From Punica granatum (lineage: Eukaryota; Streptophyta; Magnoliopsida; Myrtales; Lythraceae), in the NCBI RefSeq assembly GCF_007655135.1, contig NC_045132.1:3162001-3226000 (forward strand): a stretch of 64,000 nucleotides of DNA, given 5' to 3'. Numbering within the stretch: the first letter of the stretch is position 1; the number at the start of each line of letters is the position of its first letter. Below the pieces are notes generated by a model. The model was not told where the DNA came from, ran no database searches, and saw nothing but the letters and a program-made list of their open reading frames with translations. The position numbers were made by a program, and so were the translations under genes. Below are positions 11,736 through 24,544 of this stretch, one piece after another.

Positions 11736-13288
11736 TAATAGTGAAGTTCATGACAACTAAAACTGAGAAAATAATATTTCTAAGAGTCATCAGGTTATGC
11801 AAGCATCATTTCATTGCTCCAGTAACGATGGATTCTTCCATTCCTTTTGCTATAAAGATGAAACTGTAAGGAGGCCCAGTCTCTCTCTGGTCCTTGTTCG
11901 GCATTACTACAGGAAGAACCATTTCTCAGTAATGACTGTAGATGAGAATCTAGGGGAGGAGAGGCTCCTATACTGAAGTCATCGTTCACATTTTACCTCA
12001 AAACTCCTTGTTCTTCAAGCAGATATGGATAGGATTTACAAGAAGAAATCATAAGTTTTGTAATTCAAAGCCATATCATCGTGAATGAATACATTGGAGA
12101 TTTATCAGTTTCGACCAAATCTATAGAGTGGTATGTATTTAAGGAGCATGTTAACTGCCATTGCGCACGCGGGTCTCGGGAAGTTTAAAAAAGACACCTA
12201 CCTGCAGCACAGCAACCGATAACAAGTCCCTGTAAATTCTGAGGAGTTCTTGCAACCTTGTTTAGCACCAGCGCCAGTATAGAGCCAATTATAAATGTAA
12301 GAAGAATATTCACCGGCATAAACCACCTAAACAACAAAAGAGTGTAAGAAATCTTCAATATCTGTCCATCGCCGGTAAAATGCAGAGAGAGGCAGCTCAA
12401 ACTCACAGCGTCACTAGACTCTCCAGTGTGATCGTTTCCACCAGGTAGCTAGCTACAAGAGCAGGATTAAACACAAAATATACTATCTGCCAAAAAAAAA
12501 ATTACAAACTCTAGTTATTCCTAGGAACCCACATGGAAGCACAACTCCCCACAGTACTACACACTTGTAAAAGTACTACACTGAGATAAGTAAACTGGAC
12601 TTTCCTGACAAAATAAGAGCCAGTAAATGAGGCTTTTTCTAGGTTGCTGATGGGCAATCCGAATTATTGGAGACACACAACAAAGTGATTGGTAATATCA
12701 GGATTCGTTTATCTTTGCTGTCAGCAATTCATGCAAGTATATAACTTGGCTTGCAAGTTTCCCATGATGAAAGCAGAATCAATCATAAATTTCACCCAAA
12801 ACCATGCAGATTACGTTCTTATATTATATATAATCAAAAATGATGTTTTTCACCTTGACCAAAACAAGAAACTGATAAGTTGATAAACTGTGGTTACAGT
12901 GACAATGTATAAGAAGCTCTACAGTCAGCAAGATGGGCCAATGAACTGATAAGTAAACTAATAGAAGAAAGCAATGTTATTTCATCACATATCCCATTTA
13001 AAGCCCTTTCAAAAGTTCCATGTTTCGAAGTACCAAGCTTCCAAATATCTGCCTCAAGCTGACCAAGGGCAGCTAAAGCAGCAGTAATTTTGACATAAAG
13101 AGCTAATTTGCTTAAGCTATTGACAAAATAGAAGAGTTAAATAAATAACTTACCTTGTTCAAATGCTTTCGTGCTTCTTCCCCCAGTATATTTATTCGTT
13201 CCAGTGCAAGAACAGAACCGAGAGCGGTAACCAGGAGTACCTTCAAAACTGGCGTTGCTGCTGCTATGAAGATATCCAAAAGCCCCAT
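9462..13288 (-). CDS. PILS-C: PIN-LIKES auxin transport facilitator, 414 codons
   Basis: Ten exons in reading order: 13288-13154, 12486-12407, 12326-12202, 11630-11509, 11306-11082, 10994-10902, 10300-10200, 10019-9967, 9884-9699, 9586-9462. All introns are GT-AG and phases close. The start MGLLDIFIAAATPVLKVLLV, the WFMPVNILLTFIIG and INLKMLFAPTTIAAV blocks and the ending SAFFMWLVA match the PILS family. Some family-typical residues differ: TP for MP in helix 1, GNQGN for GNLGN after exon 3, and AVPPAVSIS where siblings have ALPPAM. It is therefore the most divergent intact member. The exon 5/6 junction lies in the variable loop and is the least certain. Intron 1 is about 670 bp. The role is inferred from the family: ER auxin retention. 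Confidence 0.9.
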
Positions 13289-14684
13289 AGTGGGAATTAA
13301 TTGTCACGTATGCTAGCATACTCCTGGACGAAAAGATATGATGATAAAAATAGCCTCTCAAGATTTGGTAAATTCGACACATTTTATTTATGAAATGGAG
13401 CTAAATAATTTTATAATATTCCCTGATATAAAGTGACAAACATGATTTGATCGTCCATGAAAATAGCCCACCAGATAAGCCACTGGAAGAGGACTGGACC
13501 ACACTCGTAATGCCTCAGAAGCCAATTGCCCCAGATGAATATCCGAAAAGGATGTAGATATTAAAAACGAGATATTGATTCACCCCGTCTACCATCCAAT
13601 TTATTTTAGTGTTTAGCCTCTTAATTTGTGAAAACAGGCACACGTCAGGACCAAAATTAACCCAAACAGAAGGAAATATATATATATATATATATATACT
13701 GTGTTGGTGATAAACAGGAGAAACATGAGCTTTTATTTTATCGGATAAAAGCATTTTCTAATTGTGTACAGATATTAAAACGAGAGACTGATCACACCAG
13801 GAAACATCCAGTCCATCGTGAAGCGTTTTGTCTTGTAACTCATGACTCATGAGAACAGTGACGTGAAGCTGATCTTAACCAGAATTAACCCAGACAAAAG
13901 CAAAGACAAACAAATATATATTCACGTATCGTAATAAACAGAAGAAACGTTAGCTTTTGTTCTTAATCTCATGGACAAAACATTATGTAGGTGCGATCCA
14001 GAGCCATCTGGTCTTAATTCTCTGTTCTTGGAAAATGGAAAGAATGATTACTAAAACAGTTATCCACAGTCATAGAGCATTGCACTATTTTTAGTGGATA
14101 TGAGCGCTGCTGCCATTTGCGGACTGCGCCAAGCTCTTGCGAACCAAAACTGAAGACACCAAGTTGAGCATCCTCAAGAAAAAGGGACTCTAAAGTGTCA
14201 ATTTCACTGAAAGTGATGCCTCATGAAAGCGCGAAATGATGCATCAAGGTCAGTACGAGCTGAGCTCCATGGCACGTAAAGGAGTAACAACAAAACTGAA
14301 TAATGCAGAAAACTCCAATTCTATGCAGCTTCTCGCAAGGTTCCGAAGCAGATATTTAACCATTTAGCCAAGCAAAAACTACATCTTTGTCGACACATTG
14401 CTCGGGAGAGCTAACCAGACATCCGGGAGACAACATATAGAGACACAATAGGTGAGGAACGGAAGGGATTCTGCGGCAGCGAGGCTGTGCTTCTTGAGGG
14501 CGTAGGTGGAAGACGGGAGGAGGAGGAATGGCGTCGAACGGTGGCGAGTGACACATTGCGGGGAGAGGAAGAAGAGAAAGAGAGAGCGGCAATGTGTTGT
14601 ATCGGAGAGGGTGACCGGGGAAGGAAATGGGCCTGCCATAGTTGCTGAAACGGCTGAGCCAACCGCGGGAAGACGACAACGAAC
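13289..14684. promoter_or_regulatory. Upstream flank of PILS-C with an imperfect tandem duplication
   Basis: Two imperfect copies of about 230 bp lie head to tail at about 13520-13760 and 13770-13995. Paired phrases include ACCAAAATTAACCCAAACAG with ACCAGAATTAACCCAGAC, and ACAGGAGAAACATGAGCTTT with ACAGAAGAAACGTTAGCTTT. A TA run is at about 13676-13698. A region at 14480-14620 is pyrimidine-rich on the minus strand, like a plant 5' leader. Open frames there (14356-14687, -) overlap in several phases and look like leader or chance. Confidence 0.45.
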
Positions 14685-15092
14685 CATTGTTATCAGAACC
14701 GGACCGGCGGCCGGTTCTATGGGTTTTATGGGTTTCCTATTTAATGTAAAAATTGATTGTTCATGTAAGGATTTAAACCCATGACCTCTTGCTTCTCATA
14801 CTAGCATACTACCAACTAAGTCACCACCACTTTTTTGTTCTTTTAACTCTACTTTTAAGTACTTATTAAAATAAAATATTTATTTTGAAGTAAGAAATAT
14901 TAAATATAGATACTTTCTTATACTATTGTTATATTTCTTTAAAATCATCATACTTTTATCTTAATTATCATAATTTTTTTAATAATATGAATATTTATTT
15001 TATTTAAAATAAACGTGCGGTCCGACCCATCGAACCCCCGGTTGGACCCATAAACCCATGAACCCGTACCCCTTCCGGTTCTGATAACACTG
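14685..15092. mobile_element. hAT-type MITE, 408 bp
   Basis: A perfect 8-bp target duplication CAACGAAC flanks it (14677-14684 and 15093-15100). Terminal inverted repeats are CATTGTTATCAGAACCGGA on the left and, reversed, CAGTGTTATCAGAACCGGA on the right: 19 bp with one difference. An 8-bp duplication and CA.TG ends fit the hAT superfamily. It carries no transposase and has an AT-rich middle. Inside, on the minus strand, a tRNA-like stretch has a box A-like motif (14812-14823) and a decayed box B-like motif (14769-14780). Confidence 0.88.
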
Positions 15093-15685
15093 CAACGAAC
15101 GCATGCCTGCGTCCCGCCTACTAAATGGGAAAATGACAGCTTTGGTCCTCAAGCTTTGACATACTTTCAATTTTCGTCCTTATCTTTTTCCTTTTATTCA
15201 TTTAACTCCTCAAATTACCAAAATTAACCAAACCTGATCGATTTCTAACCGTTGGATAATCAATAAATTATTCATGTATTCATCAATAATGATAGTCTAA
15301 CGGTTAAAAAAGTGATTGCTTTATAGAGTTCCCCTCTTGTCCATTGATTCAGGGATAGCATAAAGTTATCCGATCTCATCTGAATGACGGTCCTTCATAT
15401 TTCTGGAGCTGTTAAATATGTATTGTGGACGAGGACAACACAAACATGATGTTTTAGAGATTAAGGGGATGCTATGACTGCAAAACTTTAGATGAACTTT
15501 TTTTCTGTGGGTCAAAACTTTACATGAACATCTCACTATTATAAGCCAAGGACAACAAACAAATCATTGATAATTTTCGTGTATGTGGGCTCAAAAAAGC
15601 GCCACCATTGCAATGACAGGCATGGTCTTGCCTGGGGCTCCTAAGGCCACTTCTTGGCCAAGCTCGACCATACTGAATAGAAAGA
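15093..15685. other. AT-rich spacer
   Basis: Non-coding sequence between the MITE and the foldback element. No open frame, repeat pair or RNA gene stands out. Confidence 0.5.
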
Positions 15686-17107
15686 ATTACAGAGATGGTC
15701 CTTAAGTTTGCCTTTTTTTGACATCAAGACCTATAAGTTTCATTTTGGCTTTTCCAAACCTAAGCGTTTGTTCCGTTAAACACTTATGGTCTAAATCGCG
15801 ACTGACTGGTTGGTGCTGACGTGAAAGTAAACGACATGAAATCTTTTCCACTTGTATTGAAAATGCTTATGTGGAAATTAAAAGAATTACAGCAATGGTC
15901 CTAAAAAATTTCCGTTATTTGAACTCGAGTCTTATAAGTTCAATTTTAGGGAAAAAAACAGTCCTAAATAGTTTCAAAAAGTGACAGTATTAGTCCATTC
16001 CATAACCCACCATTAACAAACAATGATATGGACTTAATGCAGTAAAAAAGCTTATAAGAGGCAGTTAATATGGCATACGTGAACCAACCATCGCACGCCA
16101 CTTCAGAAAATTCTTAAAGATTTTTAAAAATTAAAAATTAGAAAAAAAAATTAAAAATTGAATAAGATTAACCAAAATTTTTAAAAAGTAGGAAAAAATC
16201 AAAAATATATTAAAAATTATTTTAAAAATTTTAAAAATCCAAAATAATTTAAAATTTTTAGAAAAAATTAGGAAAACATAAAATTTTAAATTTTTTTGAA
16301 AATTAGAAAATACATTAAAAAATTTAGAAAAATAAAAATAAAAATTCAAAAAATTTATAGAAAGTTCAAAAAAAATTAAAAGATTCAGAAAAATTAAATA
16401 ATAAATAATAAATAGGAAAATTAATATTAAAAAATAACTATATAAAATTTAAAAAAGTGGAAGATAATTTTCAAACTCGTCGAAGAGTTAGAAGGGGCCT
16501 AGTAATTACCAAGATATCAAATAGGGCGAGGTCGTGGGAGCCCTCCCCCCCCCCCCCCCCCCAAAATTTTAGAATTTTTTGTAAATTTAATTTTAAAATT
16601 TGTTAATTTGATAAAGTTTTTCTTCTATTTTATAAAATTTTTAAAAACTTTTGATTTTTAAAAATTTTTTCAAACAATTAATTTTTAATTAATTTCTTAA
16701 AATTAAAAATTTAAATAAAAATAAATGTAGAAAAAATTTCACGGCATTAAGTCCACATCATCGTCCATCAACGGGCGGTATAGAATGAACCAAAATTGCC
16801 ACTTTTTAAAACGATTTAAGACTTTTTTTTTCTAAAATTGAACTTATATGACTCAAGTTCAAAAAATACAAAAAAACTTTTAGGACCATTGCAGTTATCC
16901 TTTCAATTTCCACGTATATATTTTAAATACGGGTAGAAAAGATTTAACGTCGTTTATGTTCACATCAGCACTGATTAGGGGTCAATTACGATTTGGATTA
17001 TAAGTGTTTAACGGAGCAAATATTTAGGACTGCAAAAATCAAAATGAAACTTATAGGATTCGATGTTAAAAAATGACAAACTTATAAGATCATTTTTATA
17101 ACTCTCC
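15686..17107. mobile_element. Foldback element with arms of about 370 bp
   Basis: The left arm (15686-16051) and right arm (16737-17107) are inverted copies. Reverse-complementing the right arm gives phrases such as GTTCCGTTAAACACTTAT, CAATGGTCCTAAAA and TGGACTTAATGC in the same order as the left arm. The middle (about 16090-16735) is A- and T-homopolymer-rich with an 18-base C run at 16545-16562 and codes for nothing. Within each arm a phrase of the type AGAATTACAG..ATGGTCCT occurs twice, suggesting nested growth. No clean target duplication was found, so the superfamily is unassigned. Confidence 0.75.
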
Positions 17108-17626
17108 CTTACTAAAATCTTTTACTGGACTTGTCAAGGCGATGATAGGCCCTTAATAGAGATGAATTTGGCCTCGCAAGTGCGGACGGACCCAAGATTT
17201 GGCCTTTGATGAACAAGATCTTGAGGGAGCGAATGAAAAGCCAAATTTCCCTAGGGAAGCCACAGCGCCCCTCGAGCCCCCAGGTTCATCCCTGCTCAAA
17301 AGACTTGGCTCCATTAAGAGGAGTTTATGCAACTGGCGACACCTTGCTAAAGCTCACTGTGGCCGATATGGTTGAAGACACACTCTCGACATTTACAGAT
17401 ATCAGGACTCATATCGGAAAGCAACTGTATTATTGTTACGGGCATATCGAACAGCAAGCTGATAGTAAGATACGTATAGACTATAGTACAATCATCTCTT
17501 GCATTATGTTTTGATCTAACTACGGCGATTGTGACATGAATAAGGCTCATGCTGGAAAAAGAAATGGAGCCATGGTAGCCAATCGAGAAGTGAACAAAAT
17601 TGTTTTCAAATAAAGGTTAAGAAGAT
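17108..17626. other. Spacer downstream of PILS-D
   Basis: A 102-codon open frame (17206-17514, +) has no family signature or splice context and is treated as chance. The interval otherwise holds the expected 3' flank of PILS-D. Confidence 0.45.
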
Positions 17627-20183
17627 TCAGGCCACGAGCCACATGTAGAACGTCGACCAAAGTGTAAATGAGAGAACAGCCACCACGTAGGTCCATAGCA
17701 TAATGACCGAGCATTCGCTCTCACCTGCCTCGAACAATTGAGAAATGGTACCTGCTCGATAGATCCACGGGATTGATGACAAGAAAAAGGATTTTCATGT
17801 TTACGAGTGTTCTCTGACTGCATGCATTGCATCTAAGTAAATCACTAGTGACTAGATCAAATTATTATATGAAAGATGGGATTACCGACGCTCATTGCTG
17901 GTGGAAGGGCGAATTGGAGCATGAGAATGAACTGATACAACGAGTCTGCCCCAACCAGTCCGAGGCTACGGGCGGCTTTAATAACAACAATGCCTATCAG
18001 GGGCAATGCAACATACCGAACAAGTATTATCCCCAGCACTACCATTGCGCCAACTCCTGAGCTTCTTAAACCTGACAAGCATTTTTTATTCATCAGTTGA
18101 TAATCGCCATCAACTTATCGGAAAGCCTGATCTCTTTTTTCGAATCAGTAAGCTTGAAAACCTTGTCAGAGACGATGTCATGATATAACTATCAGCTAAG
18201 ACATGGATGAGTCTGCTCACGAGCAAAAGACAATTACCTTTGAGGAGGTTCGCTCCGATGATCAGTGTTAAAGCGGGGATACAAGCCTCTCTGCACTTCC
18301 AATCAGATGAAAGCAAATGTTCGTAAGCAAAACTAGTATCAAATACTCAGTGTAAAAAAGAGCTTACGGACGTGCATTTGTATACCCGAGTAAATATATC
18401 GAACTTTCCACCACCCGCAAAGGGGCATCATCGCCAATAACTGCGTTTCGCAACAGAGGGACCGTTCCAATGGTAAACCCGAAAATCTGCCATATGCAAC
18501 ATAACATTGTCTCATCAGTCAACCGCCATAAAAACTGCGATGAACAGCTCCTACCCTGTTTACCACCACCCCGCAGTTTGTGTTCTGTCTGGACTCTGCT
18601 GCAATGATTTCTAGAGAATGATTTCCTGTTTTCTCACATGTTGCTAAACATTGGAAGAGCTATGAGGGGTGTACCGCTGCAATCGTTGATGGGGCAAACA
18701 GCATCTTCAGGTTGATTTCTCCCATAAACCCCCTAATCTTCTGCTTAAATCTACAACCAACCGAAACCTGTCGATGAGATGAAAAATACTCGTTATTCTG
18801 ATCACCTCCTTAAACGGGTGAAAAAGAATAATGCATTTTTATGCGAGATTGTTTCCTAGACTGAACTAGAAAAGATTGATTTAGACCGGACCTATCATTA
18901 CTATTCATCATCTTGGCCCTGTGGCAGGATGGTGCCTACGTAAGGCAATTCATCATGATGTTAAGGTACATACATTTCTTGCTTCAATGGCTTATCAGCA
19001 TGTAACAAAGAAAGAAGTTCTACCTTTTCCGACGATTCTTCATGAGGCAATTGAACTACGGTAGAGTTAGATTCACAGACAACCGAAGGAAGAAGAGGTT
19101 CTGTTGAACTCTCAGTAGAGCTTCCTGAGATTTCCCTGGGAGATGATTCGACATTCTCCCCGCTCTTGTCAGGGTTGATGTTCTTATTGATCGATATTCT
19201 CATTATGATGTATACGTAGGACCAGATATAAATCCCGCCTATCTGATGAAGGAATAAGGAATCGGTTATCAAGTGAATCCAAGCATGAATCTTATTTCAC
19301 TGCAACTGTTACTTGTTCCGGAAATTCTAAATTAGATCATGTTCATTACCGCCATGGATAGTGAAACATAAGCATTTCCCGAAGCAGTGCAGAGTGATGG
19401 ATCTCCGAACGGGCTATTGGACTCGTTGCAGACCCCCGGGATAATAATCAGAAGCAAGTTCCCCAAATTTCCTGCAAGAAAAAAAGAATGGATTTTGTAA
19501 CTGAATTGTCGTATTTACACCCCGAGATCACTCAGGTTTTAATTCAAAGGAAAATTAACGTTAGATTTCCTTAAAATATTCCTTAAGAAGTTCAGTCACC
19601 TGCCGAACAGCAGCCGACAACGAGTCCCCGTAAATGTTGAGGAGTTCTTGCTATTTTGTTCAGCATCCATGCGAGTATGGACCCGATTACAAATGTGAGC
19701 AGGATGTTCACGGGCATAAACCATCTAAATGGCATGGAGAAAAAAAGACAAATTATGAAAGATTCTGCGACAGTTCATTCCATGATATATAATAATCAAC
19801 AGTACGAAAATTTCAACTTACAGCTGCAACAGACTTTCCATTGTGATCGTTTCGGCTAAGTAACTCGCTACCATAGCAGGACCAAACACATAGTATACAA
19901 TCTGCCCAAACCAGAGAACAAACAAGACTTGTAACTAGCGTAAATGAAATTTCACATCAATTGACAGTTGTGTTTCCAAACTTTGGGCGGATATTTGTAT
20001 TGAGCGAGTTAAACTCCAAGGAATTCACAGATTATGTATTCTACTTACATTATTGAGGTGGTGCCTCGCGCTAGGTCCCAAGAGATCTATACGCTTGAGA
20101 GCGAGGAAGGAGCCAACTCCGGTGATTATCAGCACCTTCAGGACAGGTTCTAGAGCAACAAGAAACAGATCCCCGAACCCCAT
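17627..20183 (-). CDS. PILS-D: PIN-LIKES auxin transport facilitator, 423 codons
   Basis: Ten exons in reading order: 20183-20049, 19901-19822, 19724-19600, 19471-19350, 19242-18974, 18750-18675, 18486-18386, 18290-18238, 18071-17886, 17751-17627. All introns are GT-AG and phases close exactly. It starts MGFGDLFLVALEPVLKVLII. It contains IVYYVFGPAMVASYLAETIT, GNLGNLLLIIIPGVCNESNS, a Ser/Glu-rich loop in exon 5, EINLKMLFAPSTIAA, LIIGANLLKG, LMLQFALPPAMSVG and GESECSVIMLWTYVV, and ends TFYMWLVA. Every family hallmark is present, making it the cleanest member of the cluster. It is predicted to be a ten-helix ER carrier of auxin. It shares exon lengths with PILS-A and PILS-C everywhere except exons 5 and 6. 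Confidence 0.93.
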
Positions 20184-20437
20184 AATTTCCAAACCCGTCT
20201 TTCCGGGAAATCCTCTCCTGTGAACAAGTAGGACGAGATGCTGATCTGCTCACAGCGGTGAAGCTTCCATCATGGAAGGTAAAGAGATTCTTATGATCAG
20301 TGATTTATTGTTCTCCGTCTGTTTTTATGGTTGAAAATGTTCCATTGAAAGACTTCCAATTTTTACACTAAATCTCAGTTGTATGGATAGTGTTTCCGAC
20401 AGTTTCCCGAAACACAGTAAATTACATAGTGCTTTTA

Positions 20438-20660
20438 GGGTGCGTTTGGTTTCAGAGTTAAAAGTAACTTTGATTTTGATTTTGATTTTGATTGTGAAAA
20501 GGGATAAATGAGATTGTATTATAAATTTGACTTGGGAAACGTGTATTTTTGTTGTGTAATTGGTAGAGTTAAAATCAAAATCATGATTCTAAAATCAAAC
20601 TCTAATAACCTTGTTACTTTCTTTGGCGAATCAACTGGCCTTAGGAATTTCATTACGATG
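20438..20660. mobile_element. Tourist-like MITE, one end decayed
   Basis: It begins GGGTGCGTTTGGTTT right after a TTA (20435-20437), as in PIF/Harbinger-type MITEs, then carries repeated GATTTT units. It shares a long inverted match with 62168-62370, for example AAATTTGACTTGGGAAACGT here against its reverse complement there. The right inverted end is no longer recognisable. Confidence 0.65.
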
Positions 20661-22690
20661 AACTCATGCAGAAAATGTGATTTTACTCGTTAAAAAGGTC
20701 AAAACTCGAGTCTGCTGAGTAACACGAAAAATACTTATTAGTGGTATATAATCATTTTCCATATAAAAAGTTACGATATTATAATTTGATGTGTGAACCC
20801 TCCGGTCCACTCATTCTCGGTATGAATTTAATATGGACGACCTTGACAGGTCGAACACTTCAACGATGAACACTATTTTAATATGGACGACCTTGATAGG
20901 TCCACTCATTCGCGATTTTTCTGTAGCTAATGTTCAACTCTATTTTATTTGTTGATAAAAGCAAGCTGGTACAATTTTTTGTTTTCTGGTCAACAACCTC
21001 TCAACAGCTTAGGTCAAAATCTTCTGGGGCTGGATCTGAGGGAGACTGTGCAGTACTACTACCCGAATGCTTAAAATGAATGGTCGCTATAAATCTCGGA
21101 GCATACATGTGGTGTAGACGAGAAACGCAAACTCGTAAACATGTGCTGCTTGTGGTGCCTAGATCTACGGCATTACCACGTGGTGCTAGTAGATGACGAC
21201 GATGAGATGTGCACGGGATATGTTCAAAACTCGGTCTCGACGTGGCTTAAATGTACATATAACTAAAATTTATTTGGGTGCACAATAAATGAGATTAGAT
21301 GCATGATAAATATTTAAAAGAAAATATTAAAAATATGAAAAAAGATAATTACAAAAAGAATAATAATTAATTTTTTTAATAAATGCAATTAATATATCAA
21401 AATCTCCTACTCACTTTATAAAATTAAAAGAAAATTAAAATAATATGGAAATGAAAATTAAAAATAAAGAATAATATTTGAAAATATTTAATAAATGTAA
21501 TTAAATGCACGTAAATCTCTTATTAAATACAATTAAGAGTAAATTTTAGTTGTAATTTCTTAATTATGCATGAGTAATGAGTATATATAAGCAATTAACT
21601 CAACATGACACTATAAAAATTGAGTCTATCTTATTAAAATTGATATAAAAATTTTATATTCTTACTAAAATTAATGAGCATGTGTAAATTTTATCGTAAG
21701 AACTAAACATACATATGTACAAACATATTAAAAAATAAAATATAATGTGTTAAAGATGAGAATCATGAATCATAGAAATGTCCTTTTAATAAATTCTAAA
21801 ATAATAAGAAATATATAAAAAGTATGCATAAAAAATATAGTTAATATACATATATAAAATATAGATATATAATGTCTTATTACGTAGAACAATGACAATC
21901 CTTACTAAAAGAAGATTATACAAATTGAAAAAGAATGATATTATATTGTATAACAACAGTCATTATCAAGAAGGAAGATTCCATAAATTTGAAAAATATT
22001 ATAAAAGAATAAATGTATATATAACACAAACTAAAATTTTGAAAGAAATTAAATAAATTTATAAGACATAATAAGAACGTTGATTATAAAATTATAATTG
22101 AAGTATTCAAAAGTATTCATACAATTTTATTGAAAATTAATGTTGAAAAGTAATTGTTGAGAATTTTTATTTTCAATAAATATTGCTAATAAGTAAATTA
22201 ATATCTTAAATTATGATAATTATTAAATACAAATATATGAACACAAAATCGTGCAATGAACGGAATTAAACACTAGTTAAATAAAGATAATTCTCTTCCA
22301 ACTCCAAATTTGATTGCTGCATTGATAGCCCAGCTATAATTTTTTGTCCCATTAATGAAGGAGCGGAAGTGCTTTCTTGGATTCAACAAAAGGCTGACCT
22401 TTATATCCCATCGATCAATCCCAAAAGGTGGCAGACATCCGGATAGCATAATGATATTCGAATTCAATCAAATGTTTCACGCGTTGGATTGCCCGTTTAC
22501 CTTTTCTTCTGAATTGAGCACTAACATCGATTGACAAAATTTATATACCGCGGAAGGGAGGAAGGAGATGATATTATAGGTGGTGACTCACAAGCTGTAG
22601 AAGATTTTGATTATATTGAGTATCGTAATTTATCAGTTTGAACTTTTTAATTTGAAATGAGTGCAATCACTTATTGATGCAGTTAATATT
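20661..22690. other. AT-rich intergenic DNA
   Basis: Very AT-rich, especially 21260-22260, with short open frames only. The phrase TTTAATATGGACGACCTTGA occurs twice, near 20828 and 20878, a small local duplication. No gene or RNA is supported. Confidence 0.55.
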
Positions 22691-22717
22691 TTACATTATT
22701 ACGATTATATTTTGTTA

Positions 22718-24540
22718 GGATATTTTCCCTAGGTTATTTATCTTTATATCACTAGTGTAAAGTGTATATTGTAACTTGTATCTACTTGTATCAAGTTAGT
22801 TGCCGGAGGATAATTTAGATATACGTTGCTCCTATATTTACATGCTTTTCACTTTGAATCTTCATTATGCTTCTCTTAATAAAATAAAATTAAATTAAAT
22901 AAAGTTATTTTTCTCTTCTTCACCCACCATTTTCTTCTCCAACTCCAAGTTTGTTCAATTTTTCTTTTCTTTTATTTATTTATAAGTAAGCTTACTTGAA
23001 ATTGATGGATGAAGCTGCAACAATCTTTCTAATGAAGGATTTGGCATTCTTGGATGCAGCCAAAGATTGACCTTTTATATCATTGGGAAAAAAACATTTT
23101 TCTCCTTAACCTCTATTTTTCTAATTTTATCCTAAATTAATGTTTTGAGTTGAAACTTGTCCATAACTTTTCGTGTAAGTATTGGTTTTAATTCTTTTCC
23201 CGAAAAAGAAAGCATATTTATTTTTCAGCAATAGTTATTTTTTAAATAAAAGCTGATTTTATTTTATTTTTTCGGTGGAATCTGATTTTATTTTTTAGTA
23301 AGACAATTTAAACAAAGGGACAAAAACGCGGAGGAGGCGGTGGGGCTCGGTGGTGGCCACTACCCAACTAATCTAGATCCCAAAGACTGCACTGAGCAGT
23401 GATGGCCGCGGAGAGGCCCAGGCACCCCCTCCTTTCCTTCTCCCCATTTTTGGTTACATTTTTCTCTTTTGATGTCAAAGCGGGTGGAGCTACGTTGCGA
23501 ATTTCACCCCCTTCAAAATCGAGATCTCAGTTGATCTCATTTTTGGAGGGGTGGGGCCTCGACAGCGTTCATTATACTCAATCGAGGTCGCTGACAACCA
23601 AGGTGGTCACCCATTGCTAGGGCGATAATCGGCGCTGTTGAGACCTCACCACCTCATACCCTTCCTAGTTTGATGTCTCAGTTTTTTTAGCTTTTGATTT
23701 TCTAAATATTTTTCCAATAAAAAAATTAATTTTTGGGGCGGAAAATTATTATAGGATCGCCAGAAAATTAATCGTAGGACTAAAAGTGACGCCATTGAGA
23801 TAGGTTGAGGGCGAGTTTCAATAAAAAAAATGTTTAGAACGGAAATAGAAAAACTTCATCATAAGATTGAGAACTAAACATGACATTTCCTCTGGAGCTG
23901 ATGAAGCATTCGTCTCTCTCCTAAAATTTCATCATTTTAAGAAAATTTGCATGTTTTTCAATTTTGGCCTTCCTATATAGAAAAATATATATTTCTATTC
24001 ACGTCCCTCTCCTGAGTCAAAGTAGCAAAATGATAACCCTCTAGAGTATTTCAATTTCAATTGATTTTTAGAAATATTACAAAAACATAATCTTTTAAGC
24101 GTATTGTGATTTTACCATGTGGATTTCATTATACATAATCATTACACACAAGACTTTCTCCTAAGAAAGAGGGAAAAGATTTGTGGACGATTTGAATCCA
24201 CACGCACATGTTTCACACATTCATTGCCTATCCGATATTCCTGTTCTTTATGGCGTAGAACACTCAATCTCTCTCGATCTGGTCCCTACGGCTTGAAATA
24301 ACTGCAAATCATAATATTTGACCTAGTTTGTGTGGAGATTACATATGCGACCGGCGTACATCCCTAAGCTAGGCTGATGGGTAATGACAAGGACTTAGGA
24401 GGAGGCTCATTGACTGTGAAACCTTGATTCCATGACCTGATCGAGTCACCCGAGTTGGCATTACCAGTAATTGACGGAGCTCGGCTGAAGCAATGTGGCT
24501 GGAACTGTCGTAGGATGAATTCTTCAAAACAAGAATGATA
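22718..24540. other. Intergenic DNA with possible retroelement remnants
   Basis: At about 22718 the sequence starts TGTTAGGATATTTTCC and reads like a Copia-type LTR, but no partner LTR or target duplication is seen. At 23300-23640 a more GC-rich patch resembles one at 42040-42140 (shared theme of TCGAGGTCGC followed by AACAA or ACAAC), probably the same repeat family. The open frames here are short and unrecognised. Confidence 0.35.
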
Positions 24541-24544
24541 TTGT

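Noticed and set aside
14356..14784. Several overlapping open frames of 60-107 codons upstream of PILS-C
   Set aside because: The frames overlap on both strands in biased CT/GA-rich sequence and have no motif; more likely leader or promoter DNA.
22718..22940. Solo Copia LTR
   Set aside because: It starts TGTTAGG and has an LTR-like feel, but no CA end with flanking duplication could be fixed.
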